From the NCBI GenBank assembly GCA_010092695.1, contig JAADJJ010000001.1:1922001-1986000 (forward strand): a stretch of 64,000 nt of DNA, given 5' to 3'. The position numbers and the translations under genes were made by a program. Source of the DNA: Enterobacteriaceae bacterium 4M9. GTDB taxonomy: Bacteria > Pseudomonadota > Gammaproteobacteria > Enterobacterales > Enterobacteriaceae. Shown here in pieces: positions 27,684 to 36,533 of this stretch (within the stretch, counting starts at the first letter, position 1; each line of letters starts with the position of its first letter). The notes beneath the pieces are model-generated. The model ran no database searches. It was given only the letters and a program-made list of their open reading frames with translations, and was not told the DNA's origin.

Positions 27684-28541
27684 TTATGCCACTGCCTGCT
27701 GGTCCTGCTGCGCCTTCAGCCAGGCAATTTCCTCAGCCCAGATATCCGGGTTGATGGTTTCAAGAATCAGCGGGATGCCGTCGAAACGGTTATCGCGCAT
27801 TATCCAGCGAAATGCCTCGCGGCCAATGTTGCCTTCGCCCAGGCTATTGTGGCGGTCAACGCGGCTGGCGAATTCACTTTTGGCATCGTTAAGGTGCATA
27901 CCGCGCAGGTAGTTAAAACCGACCACGCGCTCAAACTCGGCAAACGTTTTCTCGCATTCTGCGGCGCTGCGTAGATCATAACCCGCAGCAAATGCATGGC
28001 AGGTGTCAATGCATACGCCGACGCGGGACTTGTCTTCCACACCGTCGATAATTGCCGCCAGGTGCTCAAAGCGAAAGCCCAGGTTGCTGCCTTGACCGGC
28101 AGTGTTTTCGATAACGGCAGTCACGCCTTCCGTTTTATCCAGCGCGATATTAATGGACTCGGCAATGCGCGCGAGGCAGTCTTCTTCAGAAATCTGCTTT
28201 AAGTGGCTGCCGGGATGGAAGTTCAGCAGCGTCAGGCCCAGTTGCTGGCAGCGGTTCATTTCATCAATAAACGCCTCGCGGGACTTCTCCAGCGCGTCCT
28301 CAACCGGATGGCCGAGGTTAATCAGGTAGCTGTCGTGCGGCAGGATTTGCTCAGGCCGGTAATTATATTTCTGGCAGGTGGCCTTAAAGCTGCTGATAAC
28401 GTCGTCAGTCAGCGGTGCAGCGCGCCACTGGCGCTGGTTTTTGGTAAACAGGGCAAAGGCGGTAGCGTTAATTTCAGCCGCGCGGATGGCGGCATTTTCC
28501 AGCCCGCCGGAGGCGCTGACGTGCGCTCCAATAAACTTCAT
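27684..28541 (-). CDS. nfo: Endonuclease IV Nfo
   Basis: 285 aa from the ATG at 28541, exactly the E. coli length. Seen: AP endonuclease 2 TIM barrel with Zn-ligand segments NFHPGSH near residue 107, IENTAGQGS near 145, CIDTCHAFAAGYD near 178, HLNDAK near 215 and DRHNSLGEG near 230. Known: cuts 5' to abasic sites and trims 3' blocks in base excision repair; in E. coli it is a SoxRS target. Followed by its own terminator. Confidence 0.97.
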   Translation of the reverse strand: MKFIGAHVSASGGLENAAIRAAEINATAFALFTKNQRQWRAAPLTDDVISSFKATCQKYNYRPEQILPHDSYLINLGHPVEDALEKSREAFIDEMNRCQQLGLTLLNFHPGSHLKQISEEDCLARIAESINIALDKTEGVTAVIENTAGQGSNLGFRFEHLAAIIDGVEDKSRVGVCIDTCHAFAAGYDLRSAAECEKTFAEFERVVGFNYLRGMHLNDAKSEFASRVDRHNSLGEGNIGREAFRWIMRDNRFDGIPLILETINPDIWAEEIAWLKAQQDQQAVA

Positions 28542-28613
28542 GCGTTTTCTCCTCATACCCGTTATCGGGAAAGACACTCTATGATAACGGGTCTGTCACA
28601 AAATTTCCCCCGT

Positions 28614-29660
28614 TCATCCTGCAAGCGCGTGCACCGCAACATTGATGGCACCGCCGCCCACCAGTAGCCAGACAAACAGGCACAGTGCCAGCAAAATTGG
28701 CTTCAGCCCGGCCTGGCGCAATGTGCTTATGTGTGTGCTTAAACCAAGTGCCGCCATGGCCATGGCGAGCAGCAGCGTGTCGAGTGCAAGCAGCGACTGT
28801 ACCAGCGCGTCCGGCAGCAGATGAAAGGAATTGATAACGGCGACAGCAATAAACAGCAGTGCGAACCACGGCACCGTGATTTTTGACGGTGTGTCTTTTT
28901 TAGCCGGTGCAAGTTGCTTTACGCGCGCGGCAAGGAACAACAGAAACGGTGCCAGCATCATTACGCGCAGCATTTTAGCAATTACCGCCGTGTTTTCTGC
29001 CTGTGGGCTGACAGCGTGACCAGCGGCCACGACCTGTGCGACCTCGTGCACCGTCGCGCCAATATAGATGCCGTAACTCTCCGGGTTGAAAAGCGACTGC
29101 AACAGCGGCCACAGGGCAGGGTAGATAAAAATCGCGAGTGTGCCGAAACTTACCACGGTGGCCACGGCAACAGTCACTTTCCCGGCATCGGCCTTCACCA
29201 CGGGCTCGGTTGCCAGCACCGCCGCCGCCCCGCAAATGCTGCTGCCTGCGCCAATAAGCCAGCTGGTCTGGCGGTCCAGCCCAAATACACGTGGCCCAAG
29301 CACACAGGCAAGCGTAAAGGTTGTGGTAAGCGTCAGCGCGTCAATAATAATGCCGCTTACGCCAACGTCAGCAATCTGGCCGAAGGTCAGGCGCAGACCG
29401 TAAAGCACAATACCTGCGCGCAGCAGATGCTGTTTTGCAAACAGCACGCCGCTGTCGCAGCGCGGTTTCAGGCGTGGATAAACGCTGTTGCCCAGTACCA
29501 TGCCCGCAAGAATGGCCAGCGTTAATGCACTGAGCCCGGCGCTGGCCAGTGGCGGTTGGGCTCCGCCCCAAAGCGCGGCGGCGGCGATCAGCACGCTTAA
29601 CGCAAGGCCAGGCATAACGTGGCGCAGGTGTGGTGAATGAGGTAGCGGAAGTGTTGTCAT
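28614..29660 (-). CDS. yeiH: YeiH family (UPF0324) inner membrane protein
   Basis: 348 aa (E. coli 349). Seen: about ten hydrophobic segments and the family hallmark GAGSSICGAAAV near residue 135, plus GATVHEVAQVVAAG near 205. Proposed in other bacteria to export sulfite or small anions; not proven for this protein. It is transcribed divergently from the LysR gene yeiE, the usual arrangement for a regulator and its target. Confidence 0.93.
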   Translation of the reverse strand: MTTLPLPHSPHLRHVMPGLALSVLIAAAALWGGAQPPLASAGLSALTLAILAGMVLGNSVYPRLKPRCDSGVLFAKQHLLRAGIVLYGLRLTFGQIADVGVSGIIIDALTLTTTFTLACVLGPRVFGLDRQTSWLIGAGSSICGAAAVLATEPVVKADAGKVTVAVATVVSFGTLAIFIYPALWPLLQSLFNPESYGIYIGATVHEVAQVVAAGHAVSPQAENTAVIAKMLRVMMLAPFLLFLAARVKQLAPAKKDTPSKITVPWFALLFIAVAVINSFHLLPDALVQSLLALDTLLLAMAMAALGLSTHISTLRQAGLKPILLALCLFVWLLVGGGAINVAVHALAG

Positions 29661-29787
29661 CGTTTTTCTCCTTAACGGGAGAAAGGTTAAGACGTAGCGG
29701 TATAAATGAAAAATTGATTATATATTTATAATCAACCATTATAAGTGGTAAAAAAGCGAATATGCGTAATTTAAGAGAGAGATCACG

Positions 29788-30660
29788 ATGCATATCACTC
29801 TGCGCCAGCTCGAAGTTTTTGCTGAAGTGCTAAAAAGCGGCTCTACCACCCAGGCCTCACAGATGATGGCGTTATCCCAGTCGGCGGTCAGCGCCGCGCT
29901 GGCAGACCTCGAAAACCAGCTTGGTGTGCAATTGTTTGACCGTGTCGGTAAGCGGCTGGTGGTGAACGAGCACGGGCGGTTGTTGTACCCGCGCACGGTG
30001 GCGCTGCTGGAACAGGCGAGCGAAATCGAACAGCTTTTTCGTGAGGACAATGGCGCTATCCGTGTGTATGCCAGCAGCACCATCGGCAACTATATTTTGC
30101 CGGAGGCTATTGCCCGCTACCGTCGTGATTTTCCGACACTGCCGCTGGAACTGAGCGTTGGCAACAGCCAGGACGTGATTAACGCGGTAATGGATTTTCG
30201 CGTTGATATCGGCCTGATTGAAGGGCCGTGCCATACGCCGGATATTGTCACCGAGCCGTGGCTGGAAGATGAACTGGTGGTGTTTGCCGCCCCTGGTGCG
30301 GCGTTGCTCAACGAGCCGGTGACGCTGGAGAGCCTGGCTAACGCGCCGTGGATTTTGCGTGAGCAAGGCTCCGGCACCCGCGAAATCGTGGATTATCTGC
30401 TGCTGGCGCATCTGCCGCGCCTGCGCCTGGCTATGGAGCTGGGTAACTCCGAGGCCATCAAACATGCCGTGCGCCACGGACTGGGCGTCAGCTGTCTGTC
30501 GCGGCGCGTGATTGAGGAGCAGTTGCAAAGCGGTACGCTGGTGGAAGTGCCTGTGCCGTTACCGCGCCTGGTGCGCACGCTGTATCGCATTCACCATCGT
30601 CAGAAGCACCTGTCCAGCGCGCTGCTGCGCTTTTTGCGCTACTGCGACGCGCAACCCTAA
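29788..30660 (+). CDS. yeiE: LysR-type regulator YeiE
   Basis: 290 aa (E. coli 293). Seen: N-terminal winged HTH (ITLRQLEVFAEVLKSGSTTQASQMMALSQ region) and a LysR substrate-binding domain from about residue 90. Known: YeiE has been linked in E. coli and Salmonella to sulfite response and motility, and in Cronobacter to iron homeostasis. The divergent 127-base gap to yeiH should hold its operator. Confidence 0.93.
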   Translation: MHITLRQLEVFAEVLKSGSTTQASQMMALSQSAVSAALADLENQLGVQLFDRVGKRLVVNEHGRLLYPRTVALLEQASEIEQLFREDNGAIRVYASSTIGNYILPEAIARYRRDFPTLPLELSVGNSQDVINAVMDFRVDIGLIEGPCHTPDIVTEPWLEDELVVFAAPGAALLNEPVTLESLANAPWILREQGSGTREIVDYLLLAHLPRLRLAMELGNSEAIKHAVRHGLGVSCLSRRVIEEQLQSGTLVEVPVPLPRLVRTLYRIHHRQKHLSSALLRFLRYCDAQP

Positions 30661-30806
30661 AACCTGCGCCAGCGAGACCATTCGCTGCTTTACTTATAAT
30701 GACGCGGCTATCATGAAGGTCTCTTATAACAGCGCTTTTCACTCGGGCGGTTTTGTAGCGTTCTGCTACAATCTCGCCTCATTTTTTGGACAAACAGCAT
30801 TTTTCT

Positions 30807-32276
30807 ATGGTTTCTCAAGATAATAATACGCAACCATCCGGTCTGCGCCGCGAGCTTAAGGCACGTCATCTGACGATGATCGCCATCGGCGGCTCCATTG
30901 GCACCGGTCTTTTTGTCGCCTCCGGCGCAACCATTTCTCAGGCGGGTCCAGGCGGCGCGCTGTTTTCGTACATGCTCATCGGCCTGATGGTGTACTTCCT
31001 GATGACGAGCCTGGGCGAGCTTGCGGCTTATATGCCGGTTTCAGGCTCGTTTGCGACCTACGGTCAGAACTATGTGGAAGAGGGCTTCGGCTTCGCGCTG
31101 GGCTGGAACTACTGGTACAACTGGGCGGTGACCATTGCGGTCGATTTGGTCGCAGCACAGCTGGTCATGAACTACTGGTTCCCGGACACGCCAGGCTGGA
31201 TCTGGAGTGCGCTGTTCCTCGGCATTATGTTCCTGCTGAACTACATCTCTGTAAAAGGCTTCGGTGAAGCGGAGTACTGGTTCTCGCTCATCAAAGTGGC
31301 GACCGTCATTATCTTCATCATCACCGGTTTGCTGATGATCATGGGCATCTTCAAAGGCACTGAGCCTGCGGGCTGGAGCAACTGGGCAGTGGGCGATGCG
31401 CCGTTTGCCGGTGGCTTTGCCGCCATGATAGGTGTGGCGATGATAGTCGGCTTCTCGTTCCAGGGAACTGAGCTTATCGGTATTGCAGCGGGCGAATCCG
31501 CTGACCCGGCAAAGAACATCCCGCGCGCGGTGCGCCAGGTGTTCTGGCGTATCTTGCTGTTCTATGTGTTCGCAATTCTGATTATCAGCCTGATTATTCC
31601 GTACACAGACCCGAGTCTGCTGCGTAACGATGTTAAAGACATCAGCGTCAGCCCGTTCACGTTGGTGTTCCAGCACGCGGGCCTGCTGTCTGCGGCGGCG
31701 GTAATGAACGCGGTTATCCTGACGGCGGTGCTGTCTGCGGGTAACTCCGGCATGTATGCCTCCACCCGTATGCTGTATACGCTGGCGTGTGATGGCAAAG
31801 CGCCACGCATTTTCTCAAAACTCTCTAAAGGTGGCGTGCCGCGCAATGCGCTGTATGCAACCACCGTGGTTGCCGGGCTGTGCTTTTTGACTTCAATGTT
31901 TGGCAACCAGACCGTGTACCTGTGGCTGCTCAATACTTCCGGGATGACCGGCTTTATCGCCTGGCTGGGGATTGCCATCAGCCACTATCGCTTCCGCCGC
32001 GGCTATGTGCTGGCCGGTAACGATATTAACGATCTGCCGTATCGCTCGGGCTTCTTCCCGGTTGGGCCTATCTTCGCTTTTGTGCTGTGCCTGATTATTA
32101 CGCTCGGTCAGAACTACGAGGCGTTCCTGGCTGACCGTATCGACTGGATTGGCGTCACGGCAACCTATATTGGCCTGCCGCTGTTCTTTGCTATCTGGTT
32201 TGGCTACAAGATTGTCAAAGGCTCGCGTTTTGTGCGCTACAGCGAAATGACGTTCCCGCAGCATCTGAAAAAATAA
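30807..32276 (+). CDS. lysP: Lysine:H+ symporter LysP
   Basis: 489 aa from the ATG at 30807, the E. coli length; an ATG-like extension of 7 codons upstream is not conserved. Seen: 12 transmembrane segments of the amino acid permease (AAP/APC) family, with GGSIGTGLFVASG in TM1 and GTELIGIAAGES in TM6. Known: imports lysine and in E. coli inhibits CadC when lysine is scarce. Upstream 30755-30769 holds a short inverted repeat GTAGC/GCTAC overlapping a TACAAT -10-like hexamer. Confidence 0.96.
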   Translation: MVSQDNNTQPSGLRRELKARHLTMIAIGGSIGTGLFVASGATISQAGPGGALFSYMLIGLMVYFLMTSLGELAAYMPVSGSFATYGQNYVEEGFGFALGWNYWYNWAVTIAVDLVAAQLVMNYWFPDTPGWIWSALFLGIMFLLNYISVKGFGEAEYWFSLIKVATVIIFIITGLLMIMGIFKGTEPAGWSNWAVGDAPFAGGFAAMIGVAMIVGFSFQGTELIGIAAGESADPAKNIPRAVRQVFWRILLFYVFAILIISLIIPYTDPSLLRNDVKDISVSPFTLVFQHAGLLSAAAVMNAVILTAVLSAGNSGMYASTRMLYTLACDGKAPRIFSKLSKGGVPRNALYATTVVAGLCFLTSMFGNQTVYLWLLNTSGMTGFIAWLGIAISHYRFRRGYVLAGNDINDLPYRSGFFPVGPIFAFVLCLIITLGQNYEAFLADRIDWIGVTATYIGLPLFFAIWFGYKIVKGSRFVRYSEMTFPQHLKK

Positions 32277-32307
32277 GCGTGAAGCCGCCTCTGGCGGTAT
32301 CACATAA

Positions 32308-32354
32308 AACACGGCTCCCGGTCAAAGGTAACTTTACGGGGGCCGCGTTTTTTT
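32308..32354 (+). terminator. Intrinsic terminator after lysP
   Basis: Long imperfect stem (AACACGGCTCCCG with CGGGGGCCGCGTT) capped by an AAAG/CTTT inner stem and followed by seven T, starting 32 bases after the lysP stop. Confidence 0.82.
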
Positions 32355-32375
32355 GTTGTGCAGACCTGATAGGGT

Positions 32376-32471
32376 GACTGCCTGACTGCCTGACTGCCTG
32401 ACTGCCTGACTGCCTGACTGCCTGACTGCCTGACTGCCTGACTGCCTGACTGCCTGACTGCCTGACTGCCT
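32376..32471. repeat. Octanucleotide tandem repeat, 12 perfect copies
   Basis: The unit GACTGCCT is repeated 12 times without a single change over 96 bases, starting 22 bases past the lysP terminator. Because 8 is not a multiple of 3, all plus-strand frames meet TGA every 24 bases, while the minus strand stays open in all frames (reading RQSGSQAV repeats). It lies in non-coding DNA; no gene start is positioned to be switched by it with certainty. Confidence 0.97.
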
Positions 32472-32533
32472 GCTCATTCTTCGCCCATCTACGACTGACT
32501 TTCCCGTTTCGTTTACTTTCACATATCGAATTG

Positions 32534-32552
32534 ATTGATAAGTATTATCATT
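32534..32552. promoter_or_regulatory. Fur-box-like site
   Basis: TGATAA-GTA-TTATCA at 32536-32550 is a perfect 6-bp inverted repeat with the Fur spacing, and the flanks extend the match to GATAATGATAATCATTATC. It is about 180 bases upstream of the decayed ABC ATPase and 750 bases upstream of cirA. No equally good site is visible right before cirA. Confidence 0.6.
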
Positions 32553-32725
32553 TGCTTTATCGTTTACGCGTTTTGCATGACCGGGAAATGCCAGCGCGCC
32601 GTGCGCGCCCATGAGCAGACCATATTCCCCGCGCTTAATTCGTACCGTGGCGCGTGGCAGAGCAACGTCACCGCTGTGGTACAGGGCATAAATTTACCGT
32701 TCGTCTGTGTTGCTGAAATAACACG

Positions 32726-33214
32726 GTGATTGCTGCCAGTCGCGCCTCGGGGGAGATGGGCGGCGGGCAGGAAGACGTCATGGTGTTGCTGGAGCAGCCA
32801 GATATTGCGCACCTTACCATGCGCTGGCTGGATACGCTCTGCGGCGGCCAGAAACAGCTGGTTGGACTGGTGCAGTCGTTGATTCGCCGCCCGTCGCTGT
32901 TGCTGCCCGACGAACCGCCGAGCGTACTCGATCTTAACTACCGGTTACACGTAATGGCGCTGGTAGAGCAGGAAACCCGGCGGCGTAATATCGTCACGGT
33001 GATGGTGGTCCATGATTTGAATATTGCGCTGCACCACGTGCAGTACGTCCTGATGTTAAAACAAGGGCGGCTGGTGGCAAGCGGCGCACCCGGTGTGGTT
33101 ATCACGCCCGAGAACCTTGCAGAGGTTGACGGGCTACGAGGCCGCATTGAGCGCTGTTCACAAGATACGGCGCAAATCCTGATTGACGGACTGGTGCATA
33201 AACCAGCCGGTTAA
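32726..33214 (+). pseudogene. Truncated iron-siderophore ABC transporter ATPase (FecE/FepC-like)
   Basis: 162 residues remain, matching only the C-terminal two thirds of a FecE/FepC-type ATPase. Seen: degraded signature LCGGQKQ (normally LSGGQRQ), Walker B LLLPDEPPSVLD with Pro before Asp, and an intact H-loop VVHDLN. Walker A and the whole N-terminus are missing, and an in-frame stop lies at 32714. I read it as a non-functional remnant of a ferric-siderophore uptake operon next to cirA. No permease remnant is recognisable in 32553-32725. Confidence 0.8.
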
Positions 33215-33300
33215 AAAAGCAGCCCCCGCCAACGTCGCGGGCGGCGCATTTGCTGTGTGGGCGATTTTTTATATTTGTTGTTACCTCATGGAGAATTGGA

Positions 33301-35286
33301 ATGTTTAGGTTTAATCCTGTGGTCCAGGGAGGGCTGTGCCTGTCCGCGCTGTCCCTGAGCCTGCCTGCGATTGCGGCAGAAAACGATACTGAACGTCGCA
33401 AAGAAGACATCATGGTCGTGACGGCCTCCGCGGTTGAACAGAACCTGAAAGATGCACCTGCCAGCATTAGCGTTATCACCGCCGAAGATATCCAGCGCCG
33501 TCCGGTGCAGAACCTCAAAGATATCCTCAAAGAAGTTCCCGGTATCCAGCTGACCAACGAAGGCGACAACCGCCAGGGCGTGAGCATTCGCGGCCTCGAC
33601 AGCGGTTACACCCTGATTCTGGTTGACGGCAAGCGCGTTAGCTCGCGCAACGCCCTGTTCCGTCATAACGATTTCGACCTGGGTTGGATCCCAACCGATG
33701 CCATTGAGCGCATCGAAGTGGTGCGCGGGCCGATGTCCTCACTGTATGGCTCCGACGCGCTCGGCGGCGTGGTGAATATAATCACCCGTAAAGTCGGGCG
33801 TGCCTGGCACGGTACGCTGAGCCTTGACAGCACAATCCAGGAACATCGCGACCGTGGCGACAGCTATAACGGCAACTTCTTTGTCACCGGCCCGCTGATT
33901 GACGATGTGCTGGGCGTGAAGGTCTATGGTGGGCTCAGCAAGCGTGAGAAAGATGCCCAGCAGGCATCCGAAACCAGCACCACGGGTGAAACACCGCGTA
34001 TTGAAGGCATGACCGCGCGCAACGGCAACGTTGAATTTGCGCTCACGCCTGCGGAAAATCAGGATATCAACCTGACGTATGGTTTTGACCGCCAGGACAG
34101 GGAGTCTGACTCGCTTGATAAAAACCGCATGGACCGCCAGAACTACTCGCTGTCACACAATGGCCGCTGGGATTTTGGCACCACTGAGCTGCGCTTCTAT
34201 GGCGATAAAACGGATAACCGCAATCCGGGCAATGCCTCTGCCATTACCTCGCGCAATAACACTGTTGATGGCAAAGTGGCGCTGCCGCTGAGCGAATTAA
34301 ACCAGATGCTGACCTTCGGTGGAGAATGGCGTAACGACAGGTTGAGCGACGCGGTGAACATCACCGGCGGCGACAGCAGCAAAACCTCGGCCAACCAGTA
34401 TGCGCTGTTTCTGGAAGACGAGTGGCGCATCTTTGACCCGTTAGCCCTCACCGCCGGGTTGCGCATGGACGACCACGAAACCTACGGCGACCACTGGAGT
34501 CCGCGTGCCTATCTGGTATACAACGCCACTGACACGCTGACGGTAAAAGGCGGCTGGGCAACAGCGTTTAAGGCGCCGTCGCTGCTGCAACTGAGCCCCG
34601 ACTGGCAGAGCAACTCCTGTCGCGGTGCCTGTAAAATTGTCGGTAGCCCGGATCTGAACCCGGAAACCAGCGAGAGCTTTGAAGTGGGCCTGTACTATGC
34701 GGGCGAAGAGGGCTGGCTGGATGGTGTAACGGCAAGCGTTACCACCTACCAGAACAATATTGATGACATGATTAACATCAGCCGTACCTCTAACGCCGCG
34801 CTGGCGCCGACGTATCCGAACTTTGTCGGGATTGTCGATGGTAAGCCGGTGTTCCGTTACTACAACGTGGATAAGGCGCGCATCCGTGGCGTGGAAACTG
34901 AACTGAAGGTGCCGTTTGACGAGCAGTGGAAGCTGACGCTTAACTACACCTATACCGACGGACGCAACCTGAGCAACGGCGTCAACCGCCCGCTCTCAGA
35001 AATGCCATTCCACACCGCGCACGCCACGGTAGACTGGCTGGCAACCGACGACTGGTCGTTCTACGTGCAGGCAGACTACACCGGCCAGCAGCGCACCGAA
35101 ACCAGTGGCAACCCGACACCGGGCGGCTATACGGTCTGGAACGCCGGTGCGGCCTGGCAGGCCACGCAGGCGCTGAAGCTGCGCGCGGGTGTGCTGAACA
35201 TTGGGGATAAAGACCTCGACCGCGACGACTACAGCTATAACGAAGATGGTCGCCGCTACTTTATTGCTGCCGACTATCGCTTCTGA
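33301..35286 (+). CDS. cirA: Catecholate siderophore TonB-dependent receptor CirA
   Basis: 661 aa from the ATG at 33301 (GGAG upstream); E. coli CirA is 663. Seen: signal peptide ending LPAIAA, TonB box DIMVVTA near residue 35, plug domain to about 185 with RGPMSSLYGSDALGG, then a 22-strand beta barrel ending in the outer-membrane C-terminal signature YFIAADYRF. Known: takes up dihydroxybenzoylserine and other catecholate Fe complexes and serves as colicin I receptor. Fur control is expected, but the only good Fur-like site is 750 bases upstream. Confidence 0.96.
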   Translation: MFRFNPVVQGGLCLSALSLSLPAIAAENDTERRKEDIMVVTASAVEQNLKDAPASISVITAEDIQRRPVQNLKDILKEVPGIQLTNEGDNRQGVSIRGLDSGYTLILVDGKRVSSRNALFRHNDFDLGWIPTDAIERIEVVRGPMSSLYGSDALGGVVNIITRKVGRAWHGTLSLDSTIQEHRDRGDSYNGNFFVTGPLIDDVLGVKVYGGLSKREKDAQQASETSTTGETPRIEGMTARNGNVEFALTPAENQDINLTYGFDRQDRESDSLDKNRMDRQNYSLSHNGRWDFGTTELRFYGDKTDNRNPGNASAITSRNNTVDGKVALPLSELNQMLTFGGEWRNDRLSDAVNITGGDSSKTSANQYALFLEDEWRIFDPLALTAGLRMDDHETYGDHWSPRAYLVYNATDTLTVKGGWATAFKAPSLLQLSPDWQSNSCRGACKIVGSPDLNPETSESFEVGLYYAGEEGWLDGVTASVTTYQNNIDDMINISRTSNAALAPTYPNFVGIVDGKPVFRYYNVDKARIRGVETELKVPFDEQWKLTLNYTYTDGRNLSNGVNRPLSEMPFHTAHATVDWLATDDWSFYVQADYTGQQRTETSGNPTPGGYTVWNAGAAWQATQALKLRAGVLNIGDKDLDRDDYSYNEDGRRYFIAADYRF

Positions 35287-35290
35287 TAAT

Positions 35291-35322
35291 AAAAACGGGA
35301 TGGGAAACCATCCCGTTTTTTT
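35291..35322 (+). terminator. Intrinsic terminator after cirA
   Basis: AAAAACGGGATGG and CCATCCCGTTTTT arms around GAAA/AACCA, followed by more T; it begins 5 bases after the cirA stop. A textbook rho-independent terminator. Confidence 0.93.
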
Positions 35323-35597
35323 ATCCTGAGTGTTTTCTCTGAATGAGAAATACTTTCCTGCCAGTTCTCAATCTGCTGTTACTTCACCCAGGATAGCGGT
35401 GGCAAATATCGCCTGGTAATATCGTTAAAGGCATGGCTCATAACATCTCACTCTGGGTGATGCCTGTGTGGCCGAGACTGAGCGAGCGTTGAGCCAGAGC
35501 GGCTTTTTTCCTCTCTCATGAAACAGACAAATGCGCGTATGATAGCCCTCTGATTTTTCGAGCTAATAAGCAGCCCGGCGGGATGATGGAGGAAATG
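35323..35597. other. Intergenic region between cirA and the DMT transporter
   Basis: About 275 bases without a recognisable gene. A TATGAT hexamer near 35537 could be the -10 of the transporter promoter. Confidence 0.4.
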
Positions 35598-36533
35598 ATG
35601 GGGCAGACCAAAAAAGGCATTTTGTATGTGCTGCTGGCGGCAGTGCTGTGGGGCAGTTCAGGCGTGGCGGCGCAATACATTCTGCAAAACAGCCACGTTT
35701 CGGCGCAGTGGCTGACAATGGTACGTCTGCTGTTCTCCGGCCTGATTTTGCTGACGCTGTCATTTATGCAGGGCGAGCGCGTGTTTCGTATTTTTGCCAC
35801 GCGTAAAGATATTCCCAGCCTGCTGCTGTTTACCTTTTTTGGTGCGCTGCTGGTGCAGTTGACTTTTTTGATGGCAATTCAGGAGTCTAACGCCGCCACC
35901 GCCACGGTGCTGCAATTCCTCTCGCCGTCGATTATCGTTGCCTGGTTTGCGCTGGTGCAGAAAAAGCGCACCGGGATGTTCGTCTTCGCGGCAATTTTTA
36001 CCTCGCTGGCGGGTACCTTTTTACTGGTCACGCACGGTAATCCAACCTCGCTCAGTATCTCCGGCGCTGCGCTGTTCTGGGGCATTGCCTCGGCCTTTTC
36101 TGCGGCCTTTTACACAACGTATTCCTCAGGGCTGATTGCCCGCTACGGTACGCTGCCGGTGGTGGGCTGGAGCATGTTGCTCGGCGGGCTGATGCTAACT
36201 CCGTTTTATGGCACACAGCGCATCGATATGGTGAATGACGCCAGCGTGTTGTTCGCCTTCTTTTATCTGATTGTGGTGGGCACGGCGATAACCTTCAGCC
36301 TGTACCTGAAAGGCGCGCAGGTGATTGGCGGGCCGCGTGCCAGCATTCTGAGTTGTGCAGAGCCGCTGAGTAGCGCGCTGCTGTCGCTACTGCTGCTCGG
36401 CGTGACCTTCACGCTGCCGGACTGGCTCGGCACGCTGTTGATTGTGTCGTCGGTCATGCTGATTGCACTGGACTCGCGCCGCAGGCAGGGAAACGTCGCC
36501 CCGCGCGATGGCGGGGCAGGGGAAACTACTTAA
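35598..36533 (+). CDS. DMT/EamA family transporter
   Basis: 311 aa from the ATG at 35598, which has GGAGGA 5 bases upstream; four earlier Met codons in the same frame (35583-35595) are less well spaced. Seen: ten hydrophobic segments forming two EamA repeats, with AAVLWGSSGVAAQ in the first and ALFWGIASAFSAAFYTTYS in the second. Family members move small metabolites or amino acids; substrate unknown. There is no counterpart at this site in E. coli. It converges on yeiG with an 8-base overlap. Confidence 0.82.
   Translation: MGQTKKGILYVLLAAVLWGSSGVAAQYILQNSHVSAQWLTMVRLLFSGLILLTLSFMQGERVFRIFATRKDIPSLLLFTFFGALLVQLTFLMAIQESNAATATVLQFLSPSIIVAWFALVQKKRTGMFVFAAIFTSLAGTFLLVTHGNPTSLSISGAALFWGIASAFSAAFYTTYSSGLIARYGTLPVVGWSMLLGGLMLTPFYGTQRIDMVNDASVLFAFFYLIVVGTAITFSLYLKGAQVIGGPRASILSCAEPLSSALLSLLLLGVTFTLPDWLGTLLIVSSVMLIALDSRRRQGNVAPRDGGAGETT

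Noticed and set aside
30976..31978. Several minus-strand frames inside lysP
   Set aside because: Shadows of a well-conserved permease; no ribosome sites or motifs.
32376..32471. CRISPR array
   Set aside because: Unit is 8 bases with no spacers; it is a simple tandem repeat.
32334..32612. Minus-strand 92-residue frame with RQSGSQAV repeats
   Set aside because: Open only because the octamer repeat contains no stop on that strand; no ribosome site or homologous ends.
33215..33245. GC-rich hairpin with T-run on the minus strand before cirA
   Set aside because: It would terminate minus-strand transcription, but no minus-strand gene leads into it; too weak to list.
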